This document shows, piece by piece, positions 13,756 to 25,154 of a DNA stretch of 64,000 bases. Location: NCBI GenBank assembly GCA_030159075.1, contig BROG01000229.1, forward strand, positions 1 to 64,000, in the 5' to 3' direction. A program made the translations under genes and the position numbers. Positions within the stretch are counted from its first letter, which is position 1, and each line of letters starts with the position of its first letter. This DNA comes from Atrina japonica. Its lineage: Eukaryota; Mollusca; Bivalvia; Pterioida; Pinnidae. The notes beneath the pieces are model-generated. The model worked only from the letters and a program-made list of their open reading frames with translations. It did not search any database and was not told where the DNA came from.

Positions 13756-14722
13756 TGTTACAGGGTCCGGTGATAATTTGAAACAACAATTTAAATGTTC
13801 ATAGATGTTTATTATCACTTCAGTTACAAGTATTTGGTTAAGTTGATCAAATGATGCAAATCATAGATGACTATTACTTCAAAAAATGAAATGATATGAG
13901 TTGTTTCCCTTAAAATCTTCACAACGTACAGTCATATTTGATATGCATTTAATAAAGTTATCTCCCTTAAAATCTTCAACGATTTAACTCCAAACATGAA
14001 ATTCTACTGAATACCAAATAAAAATAAATTAGTGACAATATTGTTATCATTACAAAGAAAACTATTTCTAGGTTTTCTTTACACAATATTGAAAAAAAAG
14101 TTTATATTATAAAACATTACTTTAGCAGCTGAGTAAAAAAACAAAATTATACTAAACTATTACTGGAAATGATTTATTTAGATCTACATCTAAGTTATTA
14201 AATTTCTTACCAATTTATAGAACCAGATTTTTATAAACTGACTCTCACTCTCAAAAACAAGCAAGTTTACTGCATGTGTAGTCCCTGATAAAAATCATGC
14301 AAACTCGAACAACTTCCACTATATCTACTATATCTAACCTTAACAAAACTTGTTGTGATTCCAAGGAATTGTCCATTTACAAGATGAAAATGGAATAACT
14401 AAATTACCTAGAGTCACTGAAGTGTGAAGTGAATGGTGAACAAAGTGCAGTGATAACATTCTGTTAAATATGCTGAAAGAAATAAATGATGATGGAAATG
14501 AAATGATGAATTTATGATTAAAATGAAATTGAAATTTATGACAATGTAATGATTTATGAAATGACCATTATGATAATTGTAAAAGAGATGATAGTGAAAT
14601 TAAACTTCAGATTGCTTTTGTATTTATTTCAAATAAGTTTTATATTAATTATTTTTACTTATTATTATCATCATAATTAGTTCTTCAAAATAAAATAATT
14701 GTGTATATATTACGCGGCTACA
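13756..14722 (-). repeat. 3' LTR of the outer element
   Basis: 967 bp. It aligns with 26299-27734 over its whole length. Relative to that copy it has about 28 extra bases near 13772 and lacks a segment of about 88 bp, the SINE and an AT-rich insertion. Termini are TG...CA in the minus orientation. Confidence 0.9.
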
Positions 14723-15049
14723 TTCTTCCCGGTGTTCGAAAGAGACGTCCATGTCGCATATTTGAACTGCAAACGTAACGAACGAGAATCGGAGCCGAAA
14801 TTAAAATTAAAATACAATTATATATGAATAAATAATGAATGTTGAAATAATTTGGAAAATACATGTATTATTGTTAACTTTAACAAATAAGTTGACATTT
14901 CTTAAGTAACATAACATACAATTAATTATAATGTGTCCAAACAAATGACACTATCAAATTGAAATCAAATGATAACAGATTGGTGTACTGTCATTCAAGG
15001 CATTATTCAGCATGTTTACCAAGAAATTTACAGAACTCATAACATCAAA
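14723..15049 (-). other. Outer element 3' non-coding stretch with polypurine tract
   Basis: AT-rich spacer between the end of pol and the 3' LTR. The purine-rich run next to the LTR (minus strand, about 14723-14735) is the likely second-strand primer. Confidence 0.6.
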
Positions 15050-17155
15050 TTATTTTTGATCAGTTATTATCTTAATTAATGCCTGTGATGTGAAAATGTC
15101 AAGATTGTGAAACTCATCAGAGTTCACAACATTCAATAAATAATTGGCTTTGTTTAACCAATCAGACTGTTCAGTTACTGGTTTATTGTACTGGGAAAGA
15201 ATAAATTCACCAGACTTAATCCACGATGGGGGTTCTCTTTGCCTGATTGACTTTCTAGGCAAAGGTACTGGAGCTGTCCTATCAGGTGATTGACCAGTTA
15301 TATCAACTGTATTAACATGTTGTTCTGTTACGTCAGTAGATTCATTTTTCTGGCATCTACATCTTCAGAACTAGTTGTAGTACAACTACTATTAACATCT
15401 GATGCATCTCTATTATATGCATACTCATTTGCATCAGCATTAGCATTAACATTATCATTTGCATTAGCAGCTGCTTGATCATAGCGTTGCGCTGTGATCT
15501 GAGGAGTTGAACCCATGTTGGTTGACTGATCAACCTGTGGAGCACTTGTGTCATCCAACATGACAGTTACATCCTCAATCTCATCTTCACTTGACTCAAT
15601 GGGAGAAATTGGAGATGAACATGCATTAGCATCATCCTTTCTCTTAATTTGGCCATGTAATGAACTCTTCCTTTTAGGTGGTAAAGGAGCTCCAGTAATG
15701 TATCCGATAGGTAGGAGTAAATTCCTATGTAAAGTTCTGGACCGCCCAGTTCCATCCTCATGTTTGACCACATACACGGGTATATCTGGATTAGGCTGAT
15801 CCATAACAATATATGGGACTTCTTCCCATTTATCTGACAACTTATGTCTACTATCAAATGCAAGGATCTTGACAAGAACTCTGTCCCCTATGTTCAATAC
15901 AGCTCCTCTAGCTTTCCTATCATATTGTAGTTTCTGTCTATACCTGGAAACTTTGGCAGATTTGGTAGCCAATTCATAGGCAGATTCCAATCTGGACTTA
16001 AGACTTTCTACATACTTGGTGACAGGAACAGTATTGTCTTCAGTCTCAATCCCAAAGGCTAAATCTATAGGTAATCGGGGTTGTCTCCTGAACATAAGGT
16101 AGAATGGTGAAAAATTTGTTGTCTCATGTCTGGTACAATTATAGGCATGAACTAAAGGACCTATATGGGATTTCCAATCTTGCTTCTGTGTTGGTGTCAA
16201 AGTACCAAGCATGTTCAATAAGGTACGGTTAAATCTCTCACATTGACCATTGCCCATAGGATGGTAACTGGTTGTACGACTCTTCTGAATGTTCATTAAA
16301 GTACAAAGTTCTCTAAGGAGTCTACTTTCAAAATTTCCTCCTTGATCGGAATGTATCTTCCAAGGGCATCCATATGGTACAATGAAATGATTGAAGAAAA
16401 CTTCAGCGGTCGTCTTAGCTGTGAAGAAAACTTCAGCGGTCGTCTTAGCTGTAAAGAAAACTTCAGCGGTCGTCTTAGCTGTGAAGAAAACTTCAGCGGT
16501 CGTCTTAGCTGTCATATTTCTGGTAGGTATGGCTATGGCATAACGTGTAAAATGATCGGTTATTACCAAAACATGCTGGTATCCACATTTTGAAGTTTCC
16601 AGTGAAAGGAAATCCATACAAACCAATTCTAAAGGTTGAGATGTGGCTATATTAACTAATGGTGCTTTCTGGGTAGCAGGGGTTTTCCGACGAACACATC
16701 TCCCACATTGTTTTATCCAAGTATCCACATCTTTGGTCATGCCATGCCAATGATATCGGTCTCTAATCAGAGTAATAACACGGTCACGTCCTTGATGACC
16801 CATATCATCATGTACCGATGTCAACACCTTAATGATTAATGACTTGGGTATCACAATCTGTTGCAATGTTGAGTCATCAGCCTTGACTTTTCGGTACAGG
16901 ACATCATCTGAAAGTACAAACTTTTCAAAATTATGGTACATAGACAAATGAAATGGTGTTGATGGCACTTGCCGTCTGTTGGGTCTACGATGATTACGAA
17001 CCGCAGATATCCAAAAAGATAAATTTGTGTCATTAGTCTGCTCCTTGCGGATGTCAATAATACAAGGTGCAACATCTTTGTCAAAATTAACAACATCTGT
17101 TGATATACATAAAGTCTCAATGAACGGTTGAACATCTAAAGACTTACATAAACAC
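15050..17155 (-). pseudogene. Outer element pol: integrase and C-terminal tail
   Basis: A minus-strand frame open from 17155 to 15328 encodes a retroviral-type integrase. In order it has an H-H-C-C zinc module (H..GHQGRD...CGRCVRRK), a catalytic core with Asp in VCMDFLSLE, Asp in HSDQGGNFES and Glu in GQCERFNRTLL, then a GPY/F-like module (KWEEVPYIV...RTLHRNLLLP). After a frame change near 15290 a second frame (15262-15050) contains RKSIRQREPPSW, typical of gypsy pol C-termini. The open frame's first residues up to 17187 belong to the inner element's LTR. Between the first two catalytic Asp residues lies a fourfold 10-residue repeat. RNase H, normally just upstream, is absent. Confidence 0.9.
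16393..16512 (-). repeat. 30-bp x 4 in-frame minisatellite inside integrase
   Basis: Four perfect or nearly perfect 30-bp units, each encoding TAKTTAEVFF in the integrase frame, between the first and second catalytic Asp residues. Other integrases have one copy of this segment. Confidence 0.95.
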
Positions 17156-17797
17156 TGTAACACAACAAATAAAAGAAATAGTGACAAACAAAGTTTAATA
17201 ACAGGTATATCACTTTATTAAAAAACGAAAATAAAACAAGTGAACTCGACCGCATTTTAAATTTAGCCAAATAAAATGATAGAAAATGATCGTATAGTGA
17301 TTAATTGTTTTGTCAATCGAATAGTTCTTTCCAGAGTACACTTAACTTCAAGTAAGTCTTAGTCCAAGATGATAAAGTTCCGGCAGCTGGAAGATGTGCA
17401 AAGTCTGAGTGTGTGGTGTCCGGGAGTAGCGTGCGGTGTGTGTTGAGTCTGTCGAGAGTTCGTCGTCGTCCGATCTTCTCTAGCAGAGCAGCACCTTTTA
17501 TACAATATCTTTGTTATATAAAAGTCAAATTGGCGTCTTAAGTCTACCTACGCAGAACAAATTTCCTCTGAACACTTTCTGGACATCCATAACATTTGAC
17601 CATTACTTGGTCATTTACATGATCATATACTATCGGACAAGAACTTTTTCACACTTTTCTTTTAGCCTCCGGCAACGTTATGGTTAGCTTCACCTTACTG
17701 TCATTTGGTACACATCATGTTGTTTTGTTTTTGTTTAAGAGTTGAACTATGAATAAGATAAATTTATTATAAGAGTATTGGGACTAATTGTGTTACA
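17156..17797 (-). repeat. 3' LTR of the inner element
   Basis: 642 bp with perfect 10-bp terminal inverted repeats (TGTAACACAA...TTGTGTTACA). On the minus strand it has a TATA-like TATAAAAG (plus 17495-17502) and, downstream, AATAAAG (about 17211-17218). These are the expected promoter and polyadenylation signals. The matching 5' LTR is missing. Confidence 0.88.
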
Positions 17798-18154
17798 CTC
17801 TTCCCACACTAGAATGAATTAAGTTTCTTAATTCATCATCGTCTGTTCTATGGTAACTCATAACACAATTAGTTCAAGTCCTGAAGAATCACATATACAC
17901 AAGGAATATCCATATAGATTTAAATAAGAAATCGTAAATAAGTTTTCCAATACCACAATGAATAAACAAAGCACACAACTGCATATTTTCGGTTCTGGTA
18001 GAGAACTCGATTTGTACTATTTAGCCATTTTAATATATAAATAACACAATGTTAATTTTCACGATCCTCGGCTCCACAGGGAGGGATCGACTTACAATAA
18101 TTGTCTTTGATACATATTTACACATTAAAGTTCACAGACTCTTATTGTTCCTTT

Positions 18155-18940
18155 TTATGTTGAGTCCTTGTTTTTTACCGCATCAGCAGTAATTTTAGGA
18201 TACAGTTTGTTAATCGTGTCACTTATTCCTTTGTTATGTACAGGCATCATCAGTGGTGCACTGGGTTCAGTATCCCTGCTAGCGTTATAATCGCTAGGTG
18301 AGTTAATCGCCACCAAAGGAATCTGCCTCTTCTCCTCTCTAACATCTGAGTGTCTACGCCTCCGCCAAAACAATAGTCTACCTGACCAACGTCTCTTGCA
18401 TTTAATATAGATTACCAAACTAATGACCAAAATAAGTTATTCCGACACCTATCAGTATATAAGCCCAATTTGGAAAGTCACTAGAATTCAAAGGCGGGGA
18501 TCGAATTTATGGCAGTCACCTCATTCATCAAGTTATCTATAGAAACAGTTTTTAAATCAATTAGTTTTTTCGGTATTGTTACGTTTTTCAAAGAGTTTAA
18601 TTTGGAATGTAGTTCTGTAAATAGGGACAATATAACTGAATAAGAAAATAGTTCATTACGAACTGAGCAATTTTTAAAGGACCTTTTTCAACATGTTCGT
18701 CGACAGATCGTCGCTTGGTCTTTTTGGATGTTTTTAAACGTTCACTACACATGTCAATATCCATGGGTAATTCTTTTATTCATTTTCAGACGTCTAGACA
18801 ACTCTCGTATAGGTATATCATCTTCAGAAGAGGAACTCTCTCTCGTTACGATATTTACCAGCTAGCTTATGTAGTCGTCAGAACTATAATTTAATGTGTT
18901 CGAAGTCAGAACTATAATTTAATGTGTTCGAACTTATTTT
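18155..18940 (-). pseudogene. env-like C-terminal remnant of the inner element
   Basis: Lies between pol and the 3' LTR, the position of env in env-bearing gypsy elements and retroviruses. Broken frames on the minus strand show an amphipathic segment, then a hydrophobic transmembrane-like span (about 18400-18480), then a strongly basic cytoplasmic-type tail rich in Arg and Lys (ORF 18430-18155). Stops and frame changes occur around 18415-18500 and upstream. Total length is well below that of a full envelope protein, so the surface portion is probably deleted. The family assignment rests on position and topology, not on a recognised motif. Confidence 0.6.
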
Positions 18941-18942
18941 TT

Positions 18943-19140
18943 TTAATGCCCTTCAGTCACCAATTCTCTATCTGAATTTACGAACAATTTATCTGAGTCA
19001 TCTGTAACCGAATGACCAATATCAGATTCGATTTCATTGTCTGATTGACCATTTACATTAACATTGTGTTCCTCACTATCCGATTCAGAGTCGGGCGGCA
19101 CGACATACACGGCCTTACACCGTGGGTCTATCATGGTCAA
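18943..19140 (-). pseudogene. Acidic pol C-terminal tail / small ORF
   Basis: 65 codons overlapping the end of integrase in a different frame, rich in Asp, Ser, Glu and Asn (DSESDSEEHN). It is probably the C-terminal extension of pol after a frame change; a separate small ORF is less likely. Confidence 0.45.
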
Positions 19141-21022
19141 CTTTGGGTAACTCCCATTGATCTATCTTAGCTAGGTGTAACGGCTCTTTATGCACTTTTG
19201 TAACGTTATTTGTCAACTGATTTTTGATCTTAAATGTCACGGGGGAAATCTGTTTAATTATACGGAAATATGGTAACCATTTAGATTGTAATTTGCTCTG
19301 TCGGGCGTTATTTTTATAATAAACTGGGTCACCTATTTTGAAGTCAATGTCAACCGCATTCTTATTGGCATATTTGGCCTGTCTGCGTTTTGACTGTTTC
19401 ATTATCCTATGAACTCTGACAAAAGCTTTATGTTGCTCTTCTAACGCGAGTTGGTGAGGCTCTTCGCCCATATATTTTCGGCGCAGTTTTAAAATATTGT
19501 CAATTGGCAAGACAGGGTCATGATTATAAAGTAAATAAAATGGTGTGAAACTAGACAACTCATTAATGTTAAATCGAATGGCAGCTAAAGTTTGATTTAA
19601 ATGAATGTCCCATGTCGTCAGATTGTCCTCTAACTTTTTAGCCAAAACATCATGTAATGTACGGTGAAATCGTTCTACCTTAGCATTACCCTGAGAGTGG
19701 TAATACAATGTTTTTACATGACATGTATTTAACACCTCTAAAGTTTCTTTGACAATTCTGTTTTTGTTCTCAGTCCTGTTATCTGTAATTATTTCTAGAG
19801 GGGACGAGTATCGGGGAAATATCTCTTCCAAGAGAAGATGTGAAATTGTTCCGGCTGTCTTATCCGGAACAGCAAAAGCCTCAGGCCATCCTGAGTACAG
19901 GTCCACAAATCCAACAATATATTTATTTCCTGATAGTGACCTAGGGTACGGACCAGAGAGATCTAGTCCGAGTTTTGCCATACTGAATGGTGGTATATCA
20001 GTCTCTTGTACTGGCGCTTTTATTTTCTTGAGATTTCTCACAGAACAGGTTACACATTTACTCACATATTCATATAATTCCTTATATAAATTCGGCCAGT
20101 AATATTTTTGCCTAATGGCATCATATGTCTTGTCAATACCGAAATGTCCATTGTCGTCATGATACTGATGAACTACCCGAGTTCTATAATGAGATGGGAC
20201 ATATAGTCTAATTATAGGGTCACTGTCGACGTTTGACAGGTAATATAACAAATTATCAATTATAAGGTGTTTATCACTAATAGCTTTCTTGGCTTGACCT
20301 TGTTTGAGCAACTTGACTATTCGCATTATTTCATGGTCTTTTGCCTGTTTGTCTTCTACATTTACGTCCTCAGTCAGCCTAATTTCAGGTTTAGGTGGAA
20401 TGTCAAGTTCACCTATATCATATTTCTTGTAGTCTTTTGGGTTTATTGCATTTGAATTTATGTAATTTATTTGTAACGCATTGTCATCAATATCCGGCTC
20501 ATCATTTTCATTTTCGCCGGTGTTGACATTTTCATTTTCAGCAGAAAGGGGTGTCCTAAATAACAAATCCGCGCAATTATTCTGGGTCCCAGGAATATAT
20601 TCTATCTGGCAATTATAACCAGCAATGCTAAGAGCCCACATTTGAATTTTTCTGTTTTTCATCGGAGCGTCTAACAAATATTTGAGTGGTTTGTGATCAG
20701 TACGTATAATAAATCTAGAATTACATAAATAATGGTTTAATTTCTCGAGGGCATAATAGATTGCGTAACTTTCCTTGACGACTGTAGACCAGCGAGTTTG
20801 TGTGTCACTTAATTTATGCGACAGAAAATATATTGGTTTTTCATTTATAACACCAGGGAGTAGGAGTTTGTCTTCCCTTTCGTCTATTTCTTGTACTAAA
20901 CAAGCACCTATCGCCGTATCGGATGCATCTGTGTACAGTACATAATCTTTACTCGGGTCAGGAATCGATAAAAGTGGCACAACAGTTAAACTGTCTTTTA
21001 GACAGTCAAAGCCTTTTGACAA
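19115..21022 (-). pseudogene. Inner element pol: RNase H and integrase
   Basis: A 635-codon open frame. RNase H comes first, with YVLYTDASDTAIGACLVQ near the start, then FIIRTDHKPLKYLL, then a conserved NCADLLFR-type end. Integrase follows: the zinc module H..NGHFGIDKTYD...CVTCSVRN, and a core with Asp in KLGLDLSGPYP, Asp in IITDNRTENKN and Glu in NAKVERFHRTL. The GPY/F module is KWLPYFRIIK. The Gly usual after TDN is Arg here, a non-consensus change next to a catalytic Asp. It is in the same frame as the RT upstream but separated from it by a short out-of-frame patch. Confidence 0.92.
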
Positions 21023-22198
21023 TTGCTATCCCATTTAAAACAAGCATATTTCTTAGTTAACGTGACTAATGGTTCAGCAAATTTACCTCCGGTAGTAACT
21101 ACACATACCAATAAAACTTCGAACTTCTTTAACCGTAACAGGAGCTGGCAAAGTGCGAATGGTGGCTACTTTATCGGGGTTTGGTTTGATTCCGTTTTTA
21201 TCAATAACAAAGCCTAAACATTCTGTTTGTTCTCGGACGAAACTACATTTCTTCGCCTTTAGTTTCAGATTATGCTGTTGGAGTCTTTTAAACACTGTTT
21301 TAATGTGTTCCTCATGATATTGAATTGTTTTAGAAAAAATTAAAATATCGTCTAAATAAGCCAAAGCAAAAGTATCTAAATCTTCCAAAACGACACTCAT
21401 GATTTCTGAAAATATTTGTGGCGCATTACATAATCCAAAAGGCATTACGTTAAACTCGAGTAGGCCTTTGTGACATACAAAAGCTGTTTTTTCTCTATCT
21501 TTTTCGTCCATTAGTACTTGCCAATATCCTGATTTCAAATCTAAAGAGGTAAAATACTTTGCTTTTCCTAACTGATCGAGTAAATCATCTATCAAAGGTA
21601 ACAGGAACGAATTTGTCTTAGTGATTTTGTTTAATTTTCTGAAATCAACACAAAATCGTTTTGAAACATCTTTCTTATTTACAATTACTATCAGAAAACT
21701 CCAAGGTGATTTTGACCTACGAATTACATTTGCGTCTAACATTTCATTTATCGCATTGTCAACAATTTTTCTCTTAGTTAGCGGAGTCCTATACGGTTTC
21801 ATTTTGATGGGTGGGTGGTTACCCGTATCAATTTTCATCTTAATTGTATCTGTATGTCCTAAATCTGCGTCAGTATTTGCGAACAAGTCTTGATTTTGCA
21901 ACACAATTTCCTCAATGAAATTTCTATGTTCGTCAGATACGTCTAATTCGGCCAATAAATTGCTCGAGGGGTCAACATTACTTACTTCGTTAATAGTTGT
22001 TTCAATCGACTGATCGTCTATCACGTTTATGCGACCAATTACAGACCCGCGTCTAATTTTGTATGTTTTGTTGGTATTGTTTACTAGTAATACTGGGACA
22101 TTTCTTGACATTTTCGTTTTTGCTACTGCGCTGCTTATCATTAAGCCAGGCTCATCGTTTATGAAACCTTGGTCTATTGCGCTTATTTCAACAGTCAT
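21023..22198 (-). pseudogene. Inner element pol: reverse transcriptase
   Basis: A 371-codon open frame (22198-21083) carries the RT palm and fingers: RFCVDFRKLNKIT, the YFTSLDLKSGYWQV block with its catalytic Asp, and the YLDD box at plus 21347-21358. The frame stops at 21083. The next 60 nt continue the thumb/connection in another frame before the RNase H frame resumes at 21022, so two compensating frame changes are present. It acts in reverse transcription of the element's RNA within Gag particles, and this copy is broken. Confidence 0.92.
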
Positions 22199-22336
22199 GT
22201 TTCAGAAATTTGCGTGATCTTTATGTTTTGCATAACAAAGGGTGGTCGTTTGAGGCTTAACTGTGACTTTACGTGACACGCGTAATAGAGAAGCTATGTG
22301 TATATCTTCTACCATAGGGACATACGTTTTTCCAAT

Positions 22337-22860
22337 TCATAAACTTCCTAGATCGTAATAGAGCCTTACATCGTTTTGCACTAACCAGTCCCGGCCTAAA
22401 ATGAATGATCTGTTTATATCTTTTACTACATAAAATTGGTGACGCATGAGTAAACCACCAATCTTAAAATCTATTTCGGCACCGTCAATTTTCAAATCTG
22501 AACCATTAACAGATTTCAAATTTACTTTTGGTTTTGATAGTTTAGAGGTTCTCGCGAGGGACCAATATACTCTTGAACTTACTAAAGAAACGGAAGCACC
22601 TGTATCAATTAACGGCCTAAATCTTTGATTATCAACTTTTATTACACAAGAATTTGGATTCTCTACTGAATTTATCACTACAGGACACTCTGCTCCCCTC
22701 AATGGTCCCTACTTGAGTGGAGCTTCTTAGTTTAAATTGTCCTCGGTGTCTACAGCGCAAGCTGCAGGTGCACCTTGTTTCTTACGTGGACACTCAGAAC
22801 TATAGTGTCCTTTTTTGTTGCACTCCCAGCACGTAATTTCACTTCTGGGTTTCGGTGCAT
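22337..22860 (-). pseudogene. Inner element: gag zinc knuckle and protease
   Basis: From 22860 the frame gives a single CCHC knuckle, [14 protein letters not shown], followed by stops at about 22727 and 22712. The same frame then gives an aspartic protease with the active-site LIDTGASVSLV and the FILGRDWL motif before a TGA near 22334. A second TGA lies just before the RT frame at 22198. Both TGA codons could come from CpG-to-TpG change in CGA, which is inference. The gag upstream of the knuckle is lost. Confidence 0.88.
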
Positions 22861-22868
22861 GTACGTAC

Positions 22869-22874
<6 letters not shown>

Positions 22875-22950
<76 letters not shown>
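22875..22950. repeat. (TA)n tract at the retroelement junction
   Basis: About 38 TA units between the inner element's gag remnant and outer-element sequence. It marks the breakpoint of a large deletion. Confidence 0.95.
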
Positions 22951-22953
<3 letters not shown>

Positions 22954-23014
22954 AATATATGTCCAATGACATTGAAATAAATTGAGCAATGTCAAACTCA
23001 TGAGATGACTTATC

Positions 23015-23800
23015 TTAAATAGGACTGCTGTAATTCTGTACAACCACTGGCTGAATCTCACATAATAATGCTCTGGGACGTACAGTAACAGTTCTGGCAC
23101 TAACATTTGAAATATGAATCGGAACATCATAGTCACCAGTCCCATGATAAGTAAGTAAAGTAGGTGAAATGTCTAAATCAGTTGGTATGATTGAGCCACT
23201 TGTTGGCTGAACCAAAGCACAAGTTGGTGAGTATGGGATAGCTTTATTTAAATATCCCTTAATAACAATTTCACTATTTGGCATAATGGTAATGTTGTCA
23301 AGTTCTGCTGATCTGACTAAAGCTAGTCTATTGTTATGTCTAGTCAGTTTTTGTTCTCTGACAGATAAACATCTAAAAGCTAAAAACCAAGGTGTGTTCA
23401 GTTTAGCAACCTGTAAAAATTTTACACCATACTTCTGCTGAATTGAAGTCATAAGCTCATGTAGAATGTTTGTTCCAATCAACACAGGTACACTAGAATT
23501 TTAGTTACTGGTAGGTACAACTAGGAATAAACTGTTATCTATAAAATTTCTACCAGAATCAGTGCTAACCTCTAACTTCAAGGATACATATCCAGAGTAT
23601 GGTAGCAACTGTCCATCAGCACATGCAATATTTAAAATATCAGACAATGGTTGTATAGGTATGTGTGACAAATAAGAATCATAAAACTTCTGACTTATAG
23701 TGGATACAGTAGAACCTGTGTCTAACAAAGCTGAAGTATTGATATTATTGACAACAACATTCACTTCATTAGGGATACCAACTAAATGTTCAGTAGTCAC
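23015..23800 (-). pseudogene. Outer element protease region
   Basis: The 23800-23501 frame has the retropepsin active site ALLDTGSTVSTIS. A TAA at about 23501 interrupts it, and the same domain continues in frame as LIGTNILHELM and beyond to 23015. The stop sits where the family has an aromatic residue, so it looks like a single nonsense change. Downstream of 23015 only a few more outer-element codons remain before the (TA)n tract. The protease matures Gag-Pol, and its frame lies one base back (-1) relative to gag. Confidence 0.88.
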
Positions 23801-23829
23801 AGTTTCAAATCTGGGGCATGTGTCAAAGC

Positions 23830-25154
23830 CTAATGTTTGCCCCTTAACATTGGCTTTTGCAAGTTTAAATTAGCCTTATTGGAGTGATCTAATATCACAC
23901 GACAACCCACTGCAATATGACCTTCTTGACCACATCTGCTACATATGGGTTCCCCAGTGTCAGTAAACTTATGTCGTGAATAAGTATGTCGTGACCTTGA
24001 GAGATTTCTCTGCCTTGTGAATCCAGAAGGCTGATTTAAATTTCTCTGATACTGAGACCCTGGAAATGAACTATTACCAGACCTGGAAGAATAAGATGAT
24101 TTAGGTGGAACCTGATTTAATAATGATTGATTATTAAATCTTTGGTTGGGTTGCCTGGTCTGATAGGTTGCTTTAAAATGACTATTTCTCATTGACTTGA
24201 CTTCAGTGCTAAGTTTCTGAACCATCCCAGTCAGGTCTTCAAACTTTTTATCCACACTCTGAGTAGCCAGTTTGGATTGAGCATGTGTAATTGGTCTTTG
24301 ACTCTTATGATTTTGTTCAATTTTTCTTGCCTCTATTCTTAATTCATCAAAATCATCAATACTATCATACTTATGACCAATGACATCCTTCAAACTTGTC
24401 TTTAGGCCCAAGTAAAACATTTTCTTTAGTTTTTCATTCACCTTTTCAGGTTTTATATAACCTTTTTGTACTGCCTTGTTTAAAATTTCTTCTAATCTGC
24501 AACCCCAAGTAATAACATTCTCATTTTCTAACTGATAGGCACTGTAAAATTCTGATAGCAAAGTTTCTTTCTCCTCTACAATACCAAAAATTCCATCTAG
24601 TTTGTGTAAAATTTGATCAACTGTTGCCTCAGCACCTAAACACATAACTATTCGACCAGCGTGTCCTTTTAAGGACTGTCTAATGGCTTGACAAATTTCA
24701 GAAGAAGTACGACCTTTTTGTAAACAAACAACTTCATGTCGCCATAAATTATAAGGTGTGTCACCTTTAATGTCAGTGTCACCTGCAAAATTTGAAAGTC
24801 GGGGAACATAAGGTACTGAAATTTTCAAAGTTTTCATAGCATCATCTGATAGTGCAGATGGAGTATTAGGGTTTGACAGAGGTGATGGTACTGCATTAAG
24901 TAACTTTTGTATTGGGGATTTTGTATCGGTGGGTTGATGGTGATGCTGAAAAGAAAATCCTCTACCTAACCCCACAGGTGTTTTTGGTACTCCACCCCCT
25001 TGTTTAGCATCAATGCTTTGAGAAATAATTCTGAGTCAGGGTCAGAGGGGGCTATTCCCATTTCACTCAATGCATTTGCCATAGCAGTCAAATATTCAGG
25101 ACTAAATCCATGCAAATTTGAATCTTTTTCATGATCACATTCAGATGAAGCCAT
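23830..25154 (-). pseudogene. Outer element gag (PNMA-like capsid, CCHC knuckle)
   Basis: The start is taken at the ATG at 25154-25152 (MASSECDHEK). About 50 codons in, near 24990, the frame changes at an A-run, and the rest continues as the 24975-23830 open frame. The central region, with NLWRHEVVCL and AIRQSLKGHAGR followed by FGIVEEKETLL, resembles the PNMA-type gag from which vertebrate paraneoplastic-antigen genes derive. Near the C-terminus is one zinc knuckle, CSRCGQEGHIAVGC, within an Arg/Ser-rich tail. Gag forms the particle shell and packages RNA. Apart from the one frameshift it is intact, so it could be recently dead or partly functional. Confidence 0.85.

Larger units (their letters stand above)
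17156..22862 (-). mobile_element. Inner, nested Ty3/gypsy element with env-like gene (5'-truncated)
   Basis: Same orientation as its host element. In minus-strand order it has a gag zinc knuckle remnant, protease, RT, RNase H, integrase, an acidic pol tail, an env-like remnant, a polypurine run (gtgggaagag) and a 3' LTR at 17156-17797. No 5' LTR exists: at 22.86 kb the sequence passes straight into a (TA)n tract and then into outer-element sequence. Several in-frame stops and frame changes mark it as inactive. Confidence 0.88.

Noticed and set aside
15328..17187. N-terminal hydrophobic start of the outer integrase frame as a signal peptide
   Set aside because: Residues upstream of 17155 are encoded by the inner element's LTR and are a chance fusion.
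19749..20102. 117-codon plus-strand open frame
   Set aside because: Antisense shadow of the inner element's integrase, which has clear catalytic motifs on the minus strand.
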